Part shown: in pieces, positions 13,560 to 27,599 of the stretch | Layout: each line of letters opens with the position of its first letter | Numbering within the stretch: position 1 is the first letter of the stretch | Notes under the pieces: model-generated | What the model was told of the DNA's origin: nothing | The model's input: only the letters and a program-made list of their open reading frames with translations | Database searches by the model: none | Program-made: the position numbers and the translations under genes | NCBI GenBank assembly: GCA_947846985.1 | Contig: CANTUZ010000005.1 | Coordinates: 37,157,889 to 37,221,888 of the forward strand | DNA length: 64,000 bases | From: Fratercula arctica | Taxonomy: Eukaryota; Chordata; Aves; Charadriiformes; Alcidae | Direction of reading: 5' to 3'

Positions 13560-14290
13560 AAGAATGCCGGCTGATTTTCATTTGCCTTTAATGTCTAAGG
13601 AGCATGTAAATCCGACTTCCAAACTTCCTATTTAATCGTGAGGTCTAGGAATTTACTACTTCTTTAAATGGAAGTTTAGATTCTCAGAGGAAAGAAAAAA
13701 AGATGTTTACAGCTGGGATGGTTCTTTAGAAAGACACCAAATGTCATGAGAGCAGCATTCAGGAGAACTGAAAACACCGCATTAACAATGGATTTTAGCA
13801 AATTAATTAGCCTTGCCCATTTTAATTTATCTTTCACAATGCTTTAAGCTTGTGAGAATCAGCCACAATGGGTTTTGTTCATAAGTTACTTTGCATCTAA
13901 AAAGAATTAGAATATTTCATGCTTCCTTTTCCATGTGGTCATATATATTGGTAATCCTAATTTGAATCCTTTCGCCTCCTGTGCAATTAGTTCTCACTGA
14001 AGCCAATAGACGTCATCCATACGTAAGGAAAGCGGAATGGAGCTTTAATGAGTGGGAAGTAAATGTAACAATGAAATAGCAAATGAAGAGGTTTTGCAGA
14101 AACAATGCAGCTTTCTGGATGCGAAACAAACCTGTAGAGATAAATACATCTACCTACTCTTCGCTTAAGAGCTATAATATTGGGCTCACTTAATGCATTC
14201 AGAAGTGCGCGTGCATTTTCCAAATGTTTCCTAGCTATATTAATCACATCTCAATCCTAAAATGAACTCTGTGCAAGAAGACTTATGCAC
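13560..14290. promoter_or_regulatory. Candidate enhancer: homeodomain-motif-rich block
   Basis: Non-repetitive AT-rich sequence with many core homeodomain words (TTAATTAG, AATTAG, TTTAATG) and a CCAAT box (14002..14006) directly before a CRE-like ACGTCA (14010..14015). It resembles deeply conserved non-coding elements around HOX/TALE genes, but conservation could not be tested here. Confidence 0.35.
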
Positions 14291-14299
14291 ATCCGTAGT

Positions 14300-17200
14300 G
14301 TTATCTGCAAGATTACAGCCTTTATTGCCGACTATTTGTAAATAAGGATAAAAGTCAGCGTAGGCATCTCTTCAAATGCAACTTTAAAATACCATATGTC
14401 CTTATGCTTGTGTTATGTGACGAAACCTGACAGATCAAAGGACCAGATTTCCCACTCTACATTGATTATTTACTATCATTCATTTTCATGCATTTTAATA
14501 TGTGGTATCTACATTTAGGTTCTTGAGAGCCAGAGAGAATTCAAGCTGCAATACTTGGATCCAGACTCTGAACTTCACATAGCTTGGGGATCTGGCATTT
14601 TGGTTCAGCTTTTCCTCTATGTAAACAACAGTGTATCTCAGATGAAGTCCACACTGCCTTCAGATGTGCTCAAGCTGTCTTACCCCTTTCCCCCTCTCCA
14701 ATCTATTCACCTTTTCTCCTCAAAAAAGGAAAAAAATTCAGTTTGTGGCTAGAAATTCATAACAGATTTTGAATTTGGGCAGTCCACTGTGTAAGTCAGT
14801 GGAAGTGCTCACGTTGTCTTTCCAAACATAAACTACCAGAGTGACCCAACAGAGGCAGCGACAGGGCTTCTGACACTTCTCTTTATTGCCCAGTCATAAA
14901 TTCATAAAGGGATGTATACTATCACCAATTGGTAAGTTTGCTAGATAAACATCAACACCAATTTAATGACTTGTGTACACGTTGTAAACCAGGGAATCTT
15001 TATACAAAGAAATGAGATAAATCAAACATGAGCTGAGGCTTAGAGGAAAGCAATTAAAGCTTTAAGGTAAGGTTGCTGAGGGAGGGCCCTGTATCACATT
15101 ATAGTGTATAATAGAAAATGTGTTAACATGGAGTACAGTATGTGAAATTAAATTAATTAGTAATATAAAACACTTCTAAAGCAGCATGTCCATTGACAGA
15201 TAAATAGATTAAACATAAGAGATAAATAACCCATTCAGAGATCTCAGCTCTTTTTTATCAAAGAGAAGAAATGAAAAAAGAAATCAAACTTCCTAAAAGA
15301 CAGGGGTGATAAAAGCATAGCTAAAATAGACATTTTAAAGCCGACTTGTTCGCCCCAGGCTAGTGATTGAAAAGAAAAAGCATAGCCGGACCATAAAAAA
15401 CCTATTGGACCATATTTCATTTGCTATAGTATATTTAAATGTTTCACTGCACACCAATTTAAATCTAGTGCCTTATAGGCTGGTATAAAATACCTTAAGC
15501 TGTACTACTTTCGGAGCAACTGTAAGGAACCTTTCTTTGAGACAGACTTCTTATAGTTACCTCACATAGCCTTTCTTAGGGTTAGTAATACACTTAAGGC
15601 TACATGGGCAAATTTTTTCTGCTGCAGGCATCAAAATGAACTACAGCTCTTTCCCCCTAACAAAATAAACACGTAATCTTCTGTTGGGATTAAGGACCAT
15701 TAGCACAATACAGACTGGAACAGGAAGAGCTCTCGGAGTCCACGTACCAAAGCTTAGCATGTTCCCTGAACTCCAGACAAGACCTTTGTATCCTGTCCAG
15801 CTCTCCACGTAAAGCTGAAGCTGGAGGTCCCTACTGGTATTTACTGTCATGCAACTGCCACAATGTAAGGAACCACTCTATTAACTACATACAAAATCCA
15901 TATCCTCCTGTTACTTTTCACTGATTGCCTCTGTGTATCTCTCTTCTAAGCTTCGACCGGTTTTCCAAATAGCTTTTCCAGTTCCACCTAGCATGACAGA
16001 AGCTGGTGGAGCACTTCCCTCGTTCTGGTTTGCCAGATGAAAGAATCTGATAGCACAGAAATTGGGACAACTACTACTTCCAACAGGTTATATTATGGTC
16101 ACTTCCCAGCTGAACATCTCTAGTTTCTGAGGTCAGTGCCTTTGCCAGTTTTCTGGACACAGAAAATGGACACACCAAGCATTTGCCAATTTCAGGCACA
16201 CCTTTGGTGGTCCAGACCGTAATTCAAGGATCTCAGATTTATGCCTATGGCATCTAGTATGCAGAAGTGTCCTTTGCTCCCCACCACCTGAGTTAGGTGG
16301 GCAATACTGAAGTTACTGTGGGAATTCACAGTCACTGTGATGCCAGTTCTAATCTGGAACTCGCTACCCGGAGCAAAGTAAGTTTTGTTTTGGTGAAAGT
16401 AGGCTTGCATTTATTCATCTCCACGGTGATAGGAGCCTACATGTTAGCCATCATAACACAAAATGCTTTTAAATCCTCCCTAAGGGAAATGCATTATCCA
16501 CCATTTCTGTAAAAAAGGAGTGGGGGATGGGACCTAAGGTAAGTATTCTAGCTATAGGTCAAAAAGTAGTGTTTCTCCAGCAGCCTCAACAGTGTGCCTC
16601 GTTGCTTTAATACCGATGGTTAGAATTTGTGTTTCTTAGATTCGTCTGGGTGAAAGAGAAAAACGATAATGTGTAGCTCTTTGGTAAAGACGGATGCAAA
16701 GCCAGTATTCACGTACTGGAAGTTTTGACAATGCAGAGGGGCACTTGGTTGGTATGTTAGGAAAAAACAGAAGTTAGTAACACATCCAAGGGTGAAGAGA
16801 GAGGGGATGGGACATACTTCGAATGAGTAAACCATTCCAACTCTACAATGCAAAGTTTAGAAATATTTTCAGCAAGTTAGGTACACAAATTAAAGCTACC
16901 CTGAGGCAACTTTAATTTACGTGACTGGTTGATTTGCTATCACGATGTAACTGCCAAAGTCTCACTGCATTTGGCAACATCACAGAAGTAACCTTTCCAT
17001 ACAGGCATATCATGCACTAGTAGTATCTGCACTGAATTAACCCATGTAAGCATTTTTAACAATATGAAGTGTGCGTTTAAAGACAAATTCTGGCCTCATG
17101 AGCACTGCTGCAAATCTGCAGTAACTTACTACCAGTCCCTCTCTTCCTAGTTTCTGGGAAAGGACTCCTAAAATTTGCCCTTTCAGTTTATTATAGGCAG

Positions 17201-19190
17201 AAGAGGTATTCCTCTTGTACGACGGTATTTCCGTTTGCTAAACTTCGCTTTCTAAATCGATATTTACTCTGCAGAATGTTTGCCCAAGCCTCAATTATTT
17301 TGGAAAGTTTTAGCAAAAATGATTCAGCCATTTCTGAAAATGAAATTAAAGGAAAATATTGGTATGTTTTTTCTCGCTATATTTAATTGAGGAGAGCGTG
17401 CTTTGGAACAGAAGCATAACATTTGGAGAAGGGATGGCCCTGCTCTCTGGGATGTGCCTTTTGCCATCTCTTTGAAAATCCACCCACATTTGGCCAAGCT
17501 ATAAACCTTTGAAAATTTTCAATTAGCACTAGTTCAGTAAAGACATTTAAGAGTTTGTCAGCTAAATTCTTCAAAGACTCCATCTGTACTGAACATGCTC
17601 CAGCCTGTACATGCTGGCATCTGCAGCACCCCCCACAGAAGAAGGGAGCATGCGCTGCTCCAGCTCCGAGCAGGACTTCCTCTCAGACAGTCCTTCTCCA
17701 TTGCTATGGACCTTCCTAGGCTAGGGAGTGAGCACCGGGTGCTGTCACCTGTGTCCTCCACATCCCACACCTATGCGGCAAGAAGGAGCACAGAGGAGTA
17801 ACGTAAAGCCAGCTGGCATTTTTCTTTTAATGTTTACGTCCAGTGTCTGTCATTACAAAAAGCCCTCAAAAGATTGCATCGGTGTGAGGCTCCTCTTTTG
17901 CAGTGAAATGGCAACTAAGTCAGGTCCCAGCTCTTCATCCAGTCTCCATCATCTACCTCACTGGCCCTGATGTTTCTTTTGTGCTCATCATTTCCCTCAT
18001 CCCACTCTAGTCCCAGGGTCCAAGCCCCAGCAGCTGCTTCCTTCCAGTCCACTCCTAGCCCAATTAATTCTCAGTCACCTTCACCCAGTGCTCCAACTCC
18101 ATTCCTTTAAGGTCAGAGTCTCCGTAACTCCAGCGCAGTGCAAGCCTCCTTACTCAGACAGCGCCCCTTCATCTCCTACTTTGCTTGGTGTCTCAGTGTG
18201 ACACGAGCTACATCTTTCTCTCTTGGACAGATTTGTTCCCCTCTACATTTAGTTCTGGCAGCTTCCTCTGCCACAGTCCTGGGTATCAGAAGAGTAGGTA
18301 TAGGACAATCACTCATTGTTTCCATGCCTGGCTATGACTCTCATCTCAGGCACCTTGAAGCAGACTTGAAATAGTATGTGCAGTCCCTCTACAGCGTGCG
18401 TGCAGCCTCACCAGCACGAGGTGGTGTGGGATTTGCAATTACGGCTATTTAAGACAGAATTTCTGGAGGTTTAGCTATCAAAACCCAGGAAGTCTTCAAT
18501 AAGCATCTGTGAACTGCGATTTTTGCTAAGACTTAAACCGTGGCCAAATTGTTACATTTTTATAAGGGAAGCAAAAGCACACTCCTAACATTCACCTGCC
18601 AAATTTCAATTTCCCCCCTCTCACAAATGGGAGCACTAAAGCTGTTCAAGGAAAAGGTCTCCAGAATTATTTAACACTGTTAAATAATGTGCACCATGCT
18701 TCCTCTTCTTTTCTTTTTTTTTCCCCTGATCTATTTTGCCTGAATTTTTTCAGTTTTTCTCGAGATTTTAGCTGTCTTTTAAAGGTCCTGAACAGGACAT
18801 TGAGACTGAGCCTCTGCTGATATTCTGCAGTTGTTGGTACACGCTGTATCTCAGGATCAGAAACTAAATGTTTAAAATCCTAAGACTGGCAGTTTCTATA
18901 GATCTTGGCTTTTTATTTTAAGAAAATTACTTTAAAACAGAAACCATTAGATATGTAATGTAAATATGTTATGTGTTAGATACTTGTAGGACCTTTTAAT
19001 TTGATCAAGTATTTCCTGCTGTATATATCTTTATATAGTTCTAAGCCGTCTGAAAAGTTTAGCGTGTTTGTCTAACACGGCATAATTTTTGCAAACCAAA
19101 ACAGTTTTCTCTATTTACTTTCTCCGCTTTTGCATCAGCTGCTTACTAGGCTTGACTCTGAAGGAGTTTGTTAACCCAGGATTTCTAATG
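14300..19190. other. Intronic sequence without a recognised gene
   Basis: Unique intron. 17590..18400 is pyrimidine-rich and GC-richer, with overlapping short frames on both strands but no recognisable domain. No transposon recognised. Confidence 0.5.
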
Positions 19191-19200
19191 AATATCACCT

Positions 19201-19666
19201 CCCCTGGAGAGGGCCACGAAGATGATCAGAGGGCTGGAGCATCTCTCCTATGAGGACAGGCTGAGAGAGTTGGGGTTGTTCAGCCTGGAGAAGAGAAGGC
19301 TCCAGGGAAGACTTTATTGCGGCCTTACGGTACTCAAAAGGGGCTTATAAGAAAAGCTGGGGAGGGACTCTTTATCAGGGAGTGTAGTGATAGGATGAGG
19401 GGGTAAGAGTTTTAAACTGAAAGAGGAGAGGTTTAGATTAGATATTAGGAAGAAATTCTTTACTGTGAACGTGGCGAGCCACTGGCACAGGTTGCCCAGG
19501 GAAGCTGTGGATGCCCCATCCCTGGAAGTGTTCAAGGCCAGGCTGGATGGGGCTTTGAGCAGTCTGGTCTAGTGAGAGGTGTCCCTGCCCAGGGCAGGGG
19601 GGTTGGAACTAGGTGATGTTTAAGGTCCCTTCCAACACTAGCCCTTCTATGATTGTATGATTCTGT
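19201..19666 (+). mobile_element. CR1 LINE 3' end, degraded
   Basis: Non-LTR retrotransposon fragment, 5'-truncated as is usual for CR1. The start matches the conserved region reading [10 protein letters not shown] in frame (TATGAGGACAGGCTGAGAGA). A later piece preserves the ORF2 tail HWHRLPREAVDAPSLEVFK. The 3' UTR signature (GGTTGGAACTAGGTGATGTT, then CCTTCCAACACTAG) is followed by ATGATTGTATGATTCTGT, a decayed terminal 8-mer repeat. The frame between these blocks is broken, so it is inactive and older than the copy at 34 kb. It is antisense to MEIS2 transcription. Confidence 0.93.
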
Positions 19667-20673
19667 AACAGGAGCCTGGCTCTACGGGGCAGAGCAAATG
19701 CCAGTTAGCATAAGTAGGCAAAGCAGTTAAGATATTTCTTGACCGTTGGATAATTTTCTGTCAATAAGAAGAATGCTGTTACTTTAAAAGTCTAACACAA
19801 TACTTTGTCTCAGAGGTATTGTTTCCATTGCACTGCATTTCATAGATCACTAAGCAGCATTAATTGAAGTCCCATTCCTTCAATCTGACCATAGGAGGAC
19901 TAGGCACAACCTGGGGTTTTCTATTGAGGGAAAGAGAAAATGGTGACCAAGAGAACAATAGAAACACATTTTGCAAAATTACAATATTCCTTTTTTGCAG
20001 TTCATGACAACTCGGAGAGTTTGAAAGCTGAGCTTTTTCTGTCTATTCACCCCACAAGCCTGCAAAGTTTCTGGCCTCTCTGTCTTCTACCTGTGTGAAG
20101 CAAGAAATGCTCACAGATTACCATCACCTGAAATGGCCTAATTGATCTGAAAATGTCAAGGAAAACATGTAAGAAGTTTTAATTTGGGTGGATTGGATTG
20201 GACTGGCTGGACGAATAAGTAAAATCACATAGCATTTCTTCTTCTCCCATTTTTTTGGGTTCTGGGCTGACCTTATAACACAGATTCTGGAAAAGTCTTT
20301 CTGACTTCTTTCCTGGAAGGCTGGCTGGCATTTGATCATAGCAAAGAATCCGTAAGACTGGGAATGAAAGGTTTGCTGTGGGATCAGCTTGTGGGTTGTA
20401 AGTAGGACAGGGTAACACAGTGATGCACAGCAAAATGTTCTCAAGTTTCAGACCTAGTGGGCTATACAAGCTGATAGCAAAGTGGCTGTTTAAATTTTAT
20501 TTCTCTCTGGGGCTGGTATGCTTACAAGATGGGATCAACGCTGTACTTTAGAGCTACATTGTGCGCTCTGAATACCCTGCTCTTCATACACCTACGTTTT
20601 GAGGAATTCCAGAAAAAAATGAAAGAAACGTAAACCAAGAAAACAAGATGCTTAACTGAGAGACTGAGATTTT

Positions 20674-20704
20674 AAAAACAAACAAACAAACAATCAAAAA
20701 AAAA
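20674..20704. repeat. CAAA-type A-rich simple repeat
   Basis: AAACAAACAAACAAACAATC followed by an A run. Confidence 0.7.
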
Positions 20705-23700
20705 GCAGATCTCTCAAACTTCATGAAAAAGAGAAAGCTAAGGAAGAAAAATCATCACAAATGGAACAATAGCTCTATCAGAAATTTTGCTTTCCAAGAA
20801 AGCTTTTGTCAAAGTTTTTACACAGTCTTTGTAATTAAAAGTACCAAATCAGTATCATATTCTGGTAAAACACTGAATTAGATTTTTAGGCATGACATTC
20901 CCTCAAAATTGTCTGTATGTATGTCTTTAAGACAGGAAGCCACCTTCACTGAAATATAAGGACTTTTTGCTTAGAAACATAATCTTTTTGACACTTGGGG
21001 GATAAAAACTGCCTGCTGTAGAAAAGGGTTTGAATATTGAACACTGTAGAAGTAAAAAAATGTTGCTTTTAAAAGTGCAGTTTGGTAATTCCTGCAATCT
21101 CTTCATTGTATGTCTGCGCGGAAATCTCCAGCTTTTTTAGCATCTTAGAAAAAAAATTACAAAATCATCATACAAAATGATACTAAGAAAAGTCAAGGTC
21201 TGAGGCCCCATCTTCCTCCCATTAGATTCAATAGAAAATAAAAATAAATCCTATTGTTTCTCCATTTGCCTAAGACCAGGCTGTGAATGAGGTGTGGAAA
21301 CTAAACTACATTCTCAAGCTTAAAGATGGTCCCTTTAGGTCAGGGCTCTGGCACACCAGCAAGTCCTTGTAGGAAATGCAAATTGCTACTTCTCATTGTG
21401 GTAACCTTTCTGTTGATAGGGGACTTCTGTCTCCAGGGCTGTCGACCTGGCAAATTTCACACGCATTTAAAACAAAAAAAAAACCATGCAAAAAATTAAA
21501 CAAAACCAGAGTCTAGGAAAAACACATCAATGTAGAGGGTCTATTTAAAGAGGAATTTGGAACTGGACTTCTGTGACGTTTCCTGTACTTTAAACGCCTT
21601 TCTTTTTCCACTCAATACATTAAAGGGACATGATCAAGGCTAAAGAACCTAAAATTAGACCTGCCAGCTGTGTTTTGGTTTGTGAGTATTCGCAGGTCAT
21701 GCTGTCCCTGCGCGCTGCCTGTCTGATCCATTCCCTGGAGGAGGCAAAACACTGGAACGTAAAGGAATTCTGATACTCCTTGTACGTTGCAATACAGTCT
21801 CTGCTGTCCTCAGAGTAAATTAGACAGACAGAAAGAAGACAATACACAAATACCTCTGATCTTGGAAATAGCACAGGGCTCCGGGTTTGTTATTTTATAC
21901 TTAGCATCTACGTTTCATCTCGCATTTTGGGAAACTAACAGGTTTTAAAAGGTCACACAGGAAAAAATACATTAATATTCTCAAGCATATTTGATTTTGG
22001 GTCAACTGTGTGAGCTTTTACTACATCTTCTGAAAATATCTAAACCTTCCATAATCCTGCCAATGCAAGCTGAGTTTTTAGTGTCTCAAATTACTCATTA
22101 GTCTGCCAATTTTCCACCTAATAACTCATTTAATTACTGAAAAGCAGCTCTAGATAGTTTGCAATTGCTCTATAAAACTTACTACTAAAATTTTGAGGGG
22201 CAGCTTATCCAAGAGGCATTAATCTGACCTCTAATTTTCAGGTGGTACAATCCTAACTAATTTGTTTTCACAGGTCAAGTAGGCACACATATAACTGCAT
22301 AGTTTGCATATGTTTATGATCTTTGCATGTGCAAATCAGAGTTCTGAGTTGAGGAGCTCAAAATTAGAGGCAGTTTTGGATAGTTCAGCCTTATAAACCC
22401 ACCAGATGAGGTCTACTTTTTTCAGAACAATCATCCAAATGAGTAGGGAAATAGACATGGGTGTGTTATTGCCCTGTAATTAGGGGTTGACAAAAATCTG
22501 TAATTTTCAAAATAATAATTGAAAACGCCTGTGGAAATGTTATATCGAAAGTTACATTTAGTAATGTTAAAAGCAGGGCTCTTTTCAAAAAAAGGTACAG
22601 ATTTTTGAACCAGAGTAAGACTGCAGGAGAGTCAACATTTTTTTCTACAAATGTAGCATTTTAAGCTCAAAACAGTGCATAACCCCGCTCAGGAAACCCT
22701 GGAAAACACCAGCTCAGAAGCAGCAGTATTAAAAGAGCTCTTTAAATTGTCTCTCTCCCACAATCCCAAGGTGGAGAAAGGAGTTGTACAGAACCAGAGC
22801 AGCTCCAGCTCCCTCCCCACTGGACCCGCTCTCTCAGGACTTTCTGCTGTAAACCTGGCACACAGGTGACAACACTGCAGAAACAGATCATACCCTCCGA
22901 ATGCACCTAATTAAATTGAGGGGGCACTGTAACGTGCAATACTCATCCTCGAGCCCCTTTCAACTCCCCCTCAGTCTTTTGTGCACCTAAGAAGGTGCAC
23001 ATCTCACACGACGCAGATAGACCTCTGGCGTCAAAGAATATGGAGGCTGTTATGTGAGTTAATCAAGGGAATACTTCATTACGGAACAGGAAAGGAGCAA
23101 ACAGGGATACATCACAAAGAAAAAATTTTGAAGGAAACGTAACAACTTTCTTTGTTGATTTGCCTTCCTACCCTGTCCTCTGTTTAAATTTAAAAGGTAT
23201 ATATCGAGGCAAAAGGATATTCAGCTCGATTACTAAGAACATTGGCAAGTCATGCGCACGCAGAAAGAAAAAACCTCAGAGTTCTTAAATCAAAAGGTAC
23301 TTGGAAGAAAGAGAAGACAAACATATAATCAAGAAAGAGATCGGAATCCCTCTGCCACCATATGATCTTTCCATCCCACAGTCTAACTCTTTGGAGTCCA
23401 GAGAAGAAAGTGGTCAGAGCCCATGGGGCTGGTGAGAGCATATTCTGTACGGAGGTAGGGAGGTGCACGTGGGATTCTTTCCATTCCCATTCAAAGATTC
23501 AGGAAAACGCATGGTAACATCCAGGTGATCACCTTTACAGTCACAGAATGACTACATTTTATAATACCAGAAGGACAACATAACTTAAACACTGATTAAG
23601 GAAACAACAAGGTTGAGTTAAATATCTGGAGTCCAGCATATTTGTATTATCTATGCCGTGTCACGCAAATCGTCTATAAGAGATAGCTTTTATGATTTGC

Positions 23701-24120
23701 TCTTGCCATTTTGCTTCAATTCTACAGCTGTAGAGTTTTTGAGACAGCAAATTCTTGATTTGTGTGCAGTGATGATGCAAAATTATAAGCGTGAATTAAG
23801 GCAACATTCATGCATTTATCAGGAACCATAATACACAATTCTGGTGGCAACTATTCAGGCACTGGAGTGACCTCACTGGTTTAATATGCTCAGAGTTGCT
23901 GTATAAAGTGAGAAAACAAGTGTACCAGCATTTGCTTTAACAATGTTTTGCTGCAATCATAAGCAAGCTTTGATAACATGTATTAACACAAGTCATCTTA
24001 AAAAAAATTGCAGATGCCAAGTGTAAAAATGTTGTTGATATAAAATGTATATTATAAATTAGCATGAGTAAAATGCGATCTAGTGTTTTGTCTTTCCATA
24101 GATTAATTTACTAATCAGAT

Positions 24121-24188
24121 TAAAAAAAAATACCCACAAAAAAAAGCAGCAACAAAAAAAACCCAAAACAAAACAAAACAAAAAACCC
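24121..24188. repeat. A-rich repeat with AAAAC units
   Basis: A runs broken by C, including consecutive AAAAC units. Resembles an old poly-A tail, but no retroposon body is recognisable upstream. Confidence 0.7.
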
Positions 24189-24299
24189 CACTCAGCAAAA
24201 AGCCCTTATTTTGGCTATTCAGTTGTTCTTATGATTTCTGTGCAACTGTACATATGCTGATGTATACATTTACTGCATGCATGTTTCTGTGCATATATC

Positions 24300-24372
24300 T
24301 ACACACACACACGGATGCATACACACACACAAAGAATATAGCACATATTTTTATATATATGTATATTGCCAC
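24300..24372. repeat. CA and TA microsatellites
   Basis: Two short AC tracts followed by a short TA tract. Confidence 0.8.
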
Positions 24373-26544
24373 ACACAAACACATATGTTCCAGAGCTTTC
24401 CTTTTAGTGTTTTTCTTGAATCTTACATGAATAATATCCAGCATCATGGACCTTGAACACTGATGACTCTGGTTAACGCTTTTATCCTTTGCTTGAAATT
24501 ACAGGATCAGTCTAGCCAGAATTTATGAGAACCAGACCCCAGACCTCACATAGCTCACATATTAGACCATTAGGCATCTAACTACCTCTGAACAATTTCA
24601 ATGCATTATCTTGCCTTCTCCCTGGGGCACAAACTTCACTCGTCCATACTTTTAATATATTTTGTCTGCATGAAGCAGATCGAGTTATTACATGCCAGCA
24701 GATCACGACTTACAGAAATCTCATTGCTCTACAGTGATGCAACTAATATCTCTCCCTTCTCCATGCTGAGATAGTGCAGTAAAGAAATGGTCAACGGTGC
24801 AATTTTCAGCAAATTAATTGATAACCTATTCAGTTCATATTTGCTGTTTATGCTTACAGGCAGGTTAATTAAATATTTCCACCCTGAAATATATTTGTGT
24901 GTGCGCATACACGCTGAAATATCACCATACATATTCACATAGCTATACAGAAGAATTTTTCAAATTGCTTAGAACACTCACTGCTGCACTTTACATAAAT
25001 GTAGTGTCCCTCTGCTGTGAGAGGTTTTACACTTACTTTTCAAAGGCAATATGAAAACAGGGTGTTGTTGCCAAACATGCATTTGCATTATCACACGAGT
25101 GGTTTTGTTTGGGTTTTTTTTGATTGAAATATAACATAAAGTAAGATTTGAAATCAATTGACCTGTGAACCCTCCTGAACCTTTTACCTAGGTTGCAAGG
25201 CCATTACGTTCTTTTCTTTCATTAGCTTTTTTGCTGGAGCAAGGCTGAACAGGAAACAAGGGCGATCCTGTCTCCTCCCCAGGGGCTGTTCATCAGCTGT
25301 CTCAGTTTACAGCAATGAAAAAAAAAATTAAAAAATGGGAAACACGTAACAACTCAGAAACCTTATATTTTTCTTTATGCATTATGATTGTTATTATAAT
25401 ACTAATATTAATAGCAGAGGACAATCGGGGAATTGCACTCTTTTTGGAATTTCTCTTCTGTAAAATGACATGCACAGATTTTCCCTGCATTTAAGTACCT
25501 GCCTTTATAACCCAGTTCTAGGTAATGAAGTGATTTTGGTTTGGATCTGCTAAATGAGTTTCCTTTATAGCTTGCATTCTTGATGAACAGAGGATTACTC
25601 ATAATAATATTGTATTTCAAATTTAAATTCATTGTTAAAAAAACAGAAGTGAAAGCCTTGTTTCTCCTTTCAAAAGCAGTTTGCAGCCCTATTCTGCAAA
25701 GTGCTCAGTGCCTTGACAGAGATGCTTAGCGTCAGAGCAACTGCAAGAGAAAATAGGGTTACTCGGCACCTCAAAGAAGGCGCTTCACACTATACAGGAT
25801 TGGACACTTAATTCCTGACTAAAACAAACTCCATCAAAAGGTCATCAGTCCCGGAGACTAAAACAGTTTTGATGAAGTCCAGTCTCCCACTCTGTTGACA
25901 AGCGTCTCAATTATTTTCAACAGCTCTTGGTGTCTACATCGGAAGAATGCAGAGCAATCATCAGGCTGAGGTAACCACAGGTCCCTCGGTGAGAATCTGC
26001 AGAACATGCACATTGAGCAGCACTTTAAGGCAGCTATTTTTTTTCCACCTGAGGTAGGAATAACTAATGATGTAACCAAGTTATCAGCTACACGTTTTGA
26101 CATACCGGCAGCGCATGAACTAATGTCTTGTAACTGCAATGCAAGAAGAAATAGCCCCTCAGGATAAATTCTTTGGAAGTCTACGCAAGCAAAGCGATGA
26201 AATGTCTGGATGGAAAAATCTAGAACTTTTAAATAGGACTGGATGGGACTTAACCCTGGTGGATTTTCCTGTGTGCTATACGACTTGAACGAGGTAAAGC
26301 TCATCTGGCACTAATTGGTTCTATCAGTCTTTGCTGATTTGCCCTAACATTTAGGTTAATTTAAGATTCAAGCTGTAGAGAAGAGAATACCATGCTCTTC
26401 TTTGCACTGCCTTGCTCTTGATGACCAGCAGCACACACCTGTACGCACAATATACGCACACCCAGGACAACTCGGACTTCAACCTCCTCACCTTTGGACC
26501 AGGTGATTTTTCAATAGCTGCTTTCCTCCACAGCTCCCTTGCCC

Positions 26545-26600
26545 AAAGCTGTGCCCCTCTTTTTTCAGAAAGCTGCGCCCCTCTTTTTTCAGAAAGCTGC
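26545..26600. repeat. 24-bp tandem duplication
   Basis: A 24-bp unit beginning AAAGCTG and containing GCCCCTCTTTTTTCAGA occurs twice, with the start of a third copy. The two copies differ at one base. Recent local duplication. Confidence 0.9.
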
Positions 26601-27123
26601 CAGGTAGAGCCTCAGCAGTAAATAAGCCTTTTGGAAACCCAGATGGCATCCTTTCTTACCTTTTTCTCCAACTGTCTCCCCAATACTTCAGCTTCCACCA
26701 ACCGCACAGATTTTGAGGTAACTGCTACCCCAAATTCGCATGTTTCCCAGTACCTCTGCATTCACTGGAATGCCTCTGAATACCTAGACTATTGCTGACA
26801 AGGGATTCCAAATGCCATACGTTACTTTTGCATTTACAGCTTAGCTCATGTTGCTATTACGGGAGGCAGACCTTCTCTTGATTTCTTGAAAGCAGTGTAC
26901 TAACATTAAAGAGAGGCAGTGCACCTTCCTGAAGAATCTGCTGAGCTCTTCTAAGCCTGCACAGCATGTGACAGTTCCTCTAAAAAGAGCTATGGGCTCC
27001 CTTTCTGAAATGAAATTAACTACTTCTAGCACATAGTTAAAAAAAACAACCACCAAACACCTCCTCCCTCCTCCCCAAAGTAATAAATGAAATTAAGACA
27101 CAGAAAAAAAAGGTATTATAATT

Positions 27124-27586
27124 CACAGAATCACAGAATGGTTGAGGTTGGAAGGGACATGTGCAGGTCATCTGGTTCAACCCCCCTGCTCAAGCAAGGC
27201 CACCTAGAGCTGGTTGCCCAGAACCATGTCTGGATGACTTTGGAATATCTCCAAGGGTGAAGACTCCACAGCCTCCCTGGGCAACCTCTGCAAGTGCTCA
27301 GTCACTCTCACAAAGTGTTTCCTGATGTTAAAATGGCACCTCCTGTGTTTTGGTTTGTGCCCTTTGCCTCTTGTCCTGTCACTGGTCATCACTGAGAAGA
27401 GCCTGGCTCTGTCCTTTTTGCACCCTCCCTTCAGGTATTTATATACACTGATGACATCCCTCCCTGAGCCTTTTCTTTTCCAGGCGAAGCAGTCCCAGCT
27501 CTTTCAGCTTTTCCTGGTATGTGAGGTGCTCCAGTCCCTTAATCATCTTCACGGCCCTTCATCGGACTCTCTCCAGTATGTCCCAG
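27124..27586 (-). mobile_element. CR1 LINE 3' end, minus strand
   Basis: The left edge is CACAGAATCACAGAATGG, the reverse complement of the CR1 terminal ATTCTGTG repeat and flank, so the element reads right to left. On the minus strand, frame 27392..27204 holds the conserved ORF2 C-terminal motif block SDRTRGKG, then NIRKHFVRVTEH and LPREAVES, ending at a stop as in the family. Upstream of this the frame is interrupted. 5'-truncated near 27586. Same orientation as MEIS2 and the opposite of the other CR1 copies. The plus-strand open frame 27325..27753 is its shadow. Confidence 0.93.
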
Positions 27587-27599
27587 GAACACAGCTTAA

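Larger units (their letters stand above)
19670..26540. other. AT-rich intronic sequence without a recognised gene
   Basis: Unique intron with A-rich and CA/TA simple repeats near 20.7 and 24.1..24.4 kb. The minus-strand open frame 26304..25858 (148 codons) has no recognisable domain and is within chance expectation for 64 kb. 22000..22600 is AT-rich with ATTA words but gives no firm regulatory call. Confidence 0.5.

Noticed and set aside
25858..26304. 148-codon minus-strand open frame
   Set aside because: No recognisable domain, no conserved-looking composition, and about one frame of this length is expected by chance in 64 kb on six frames.
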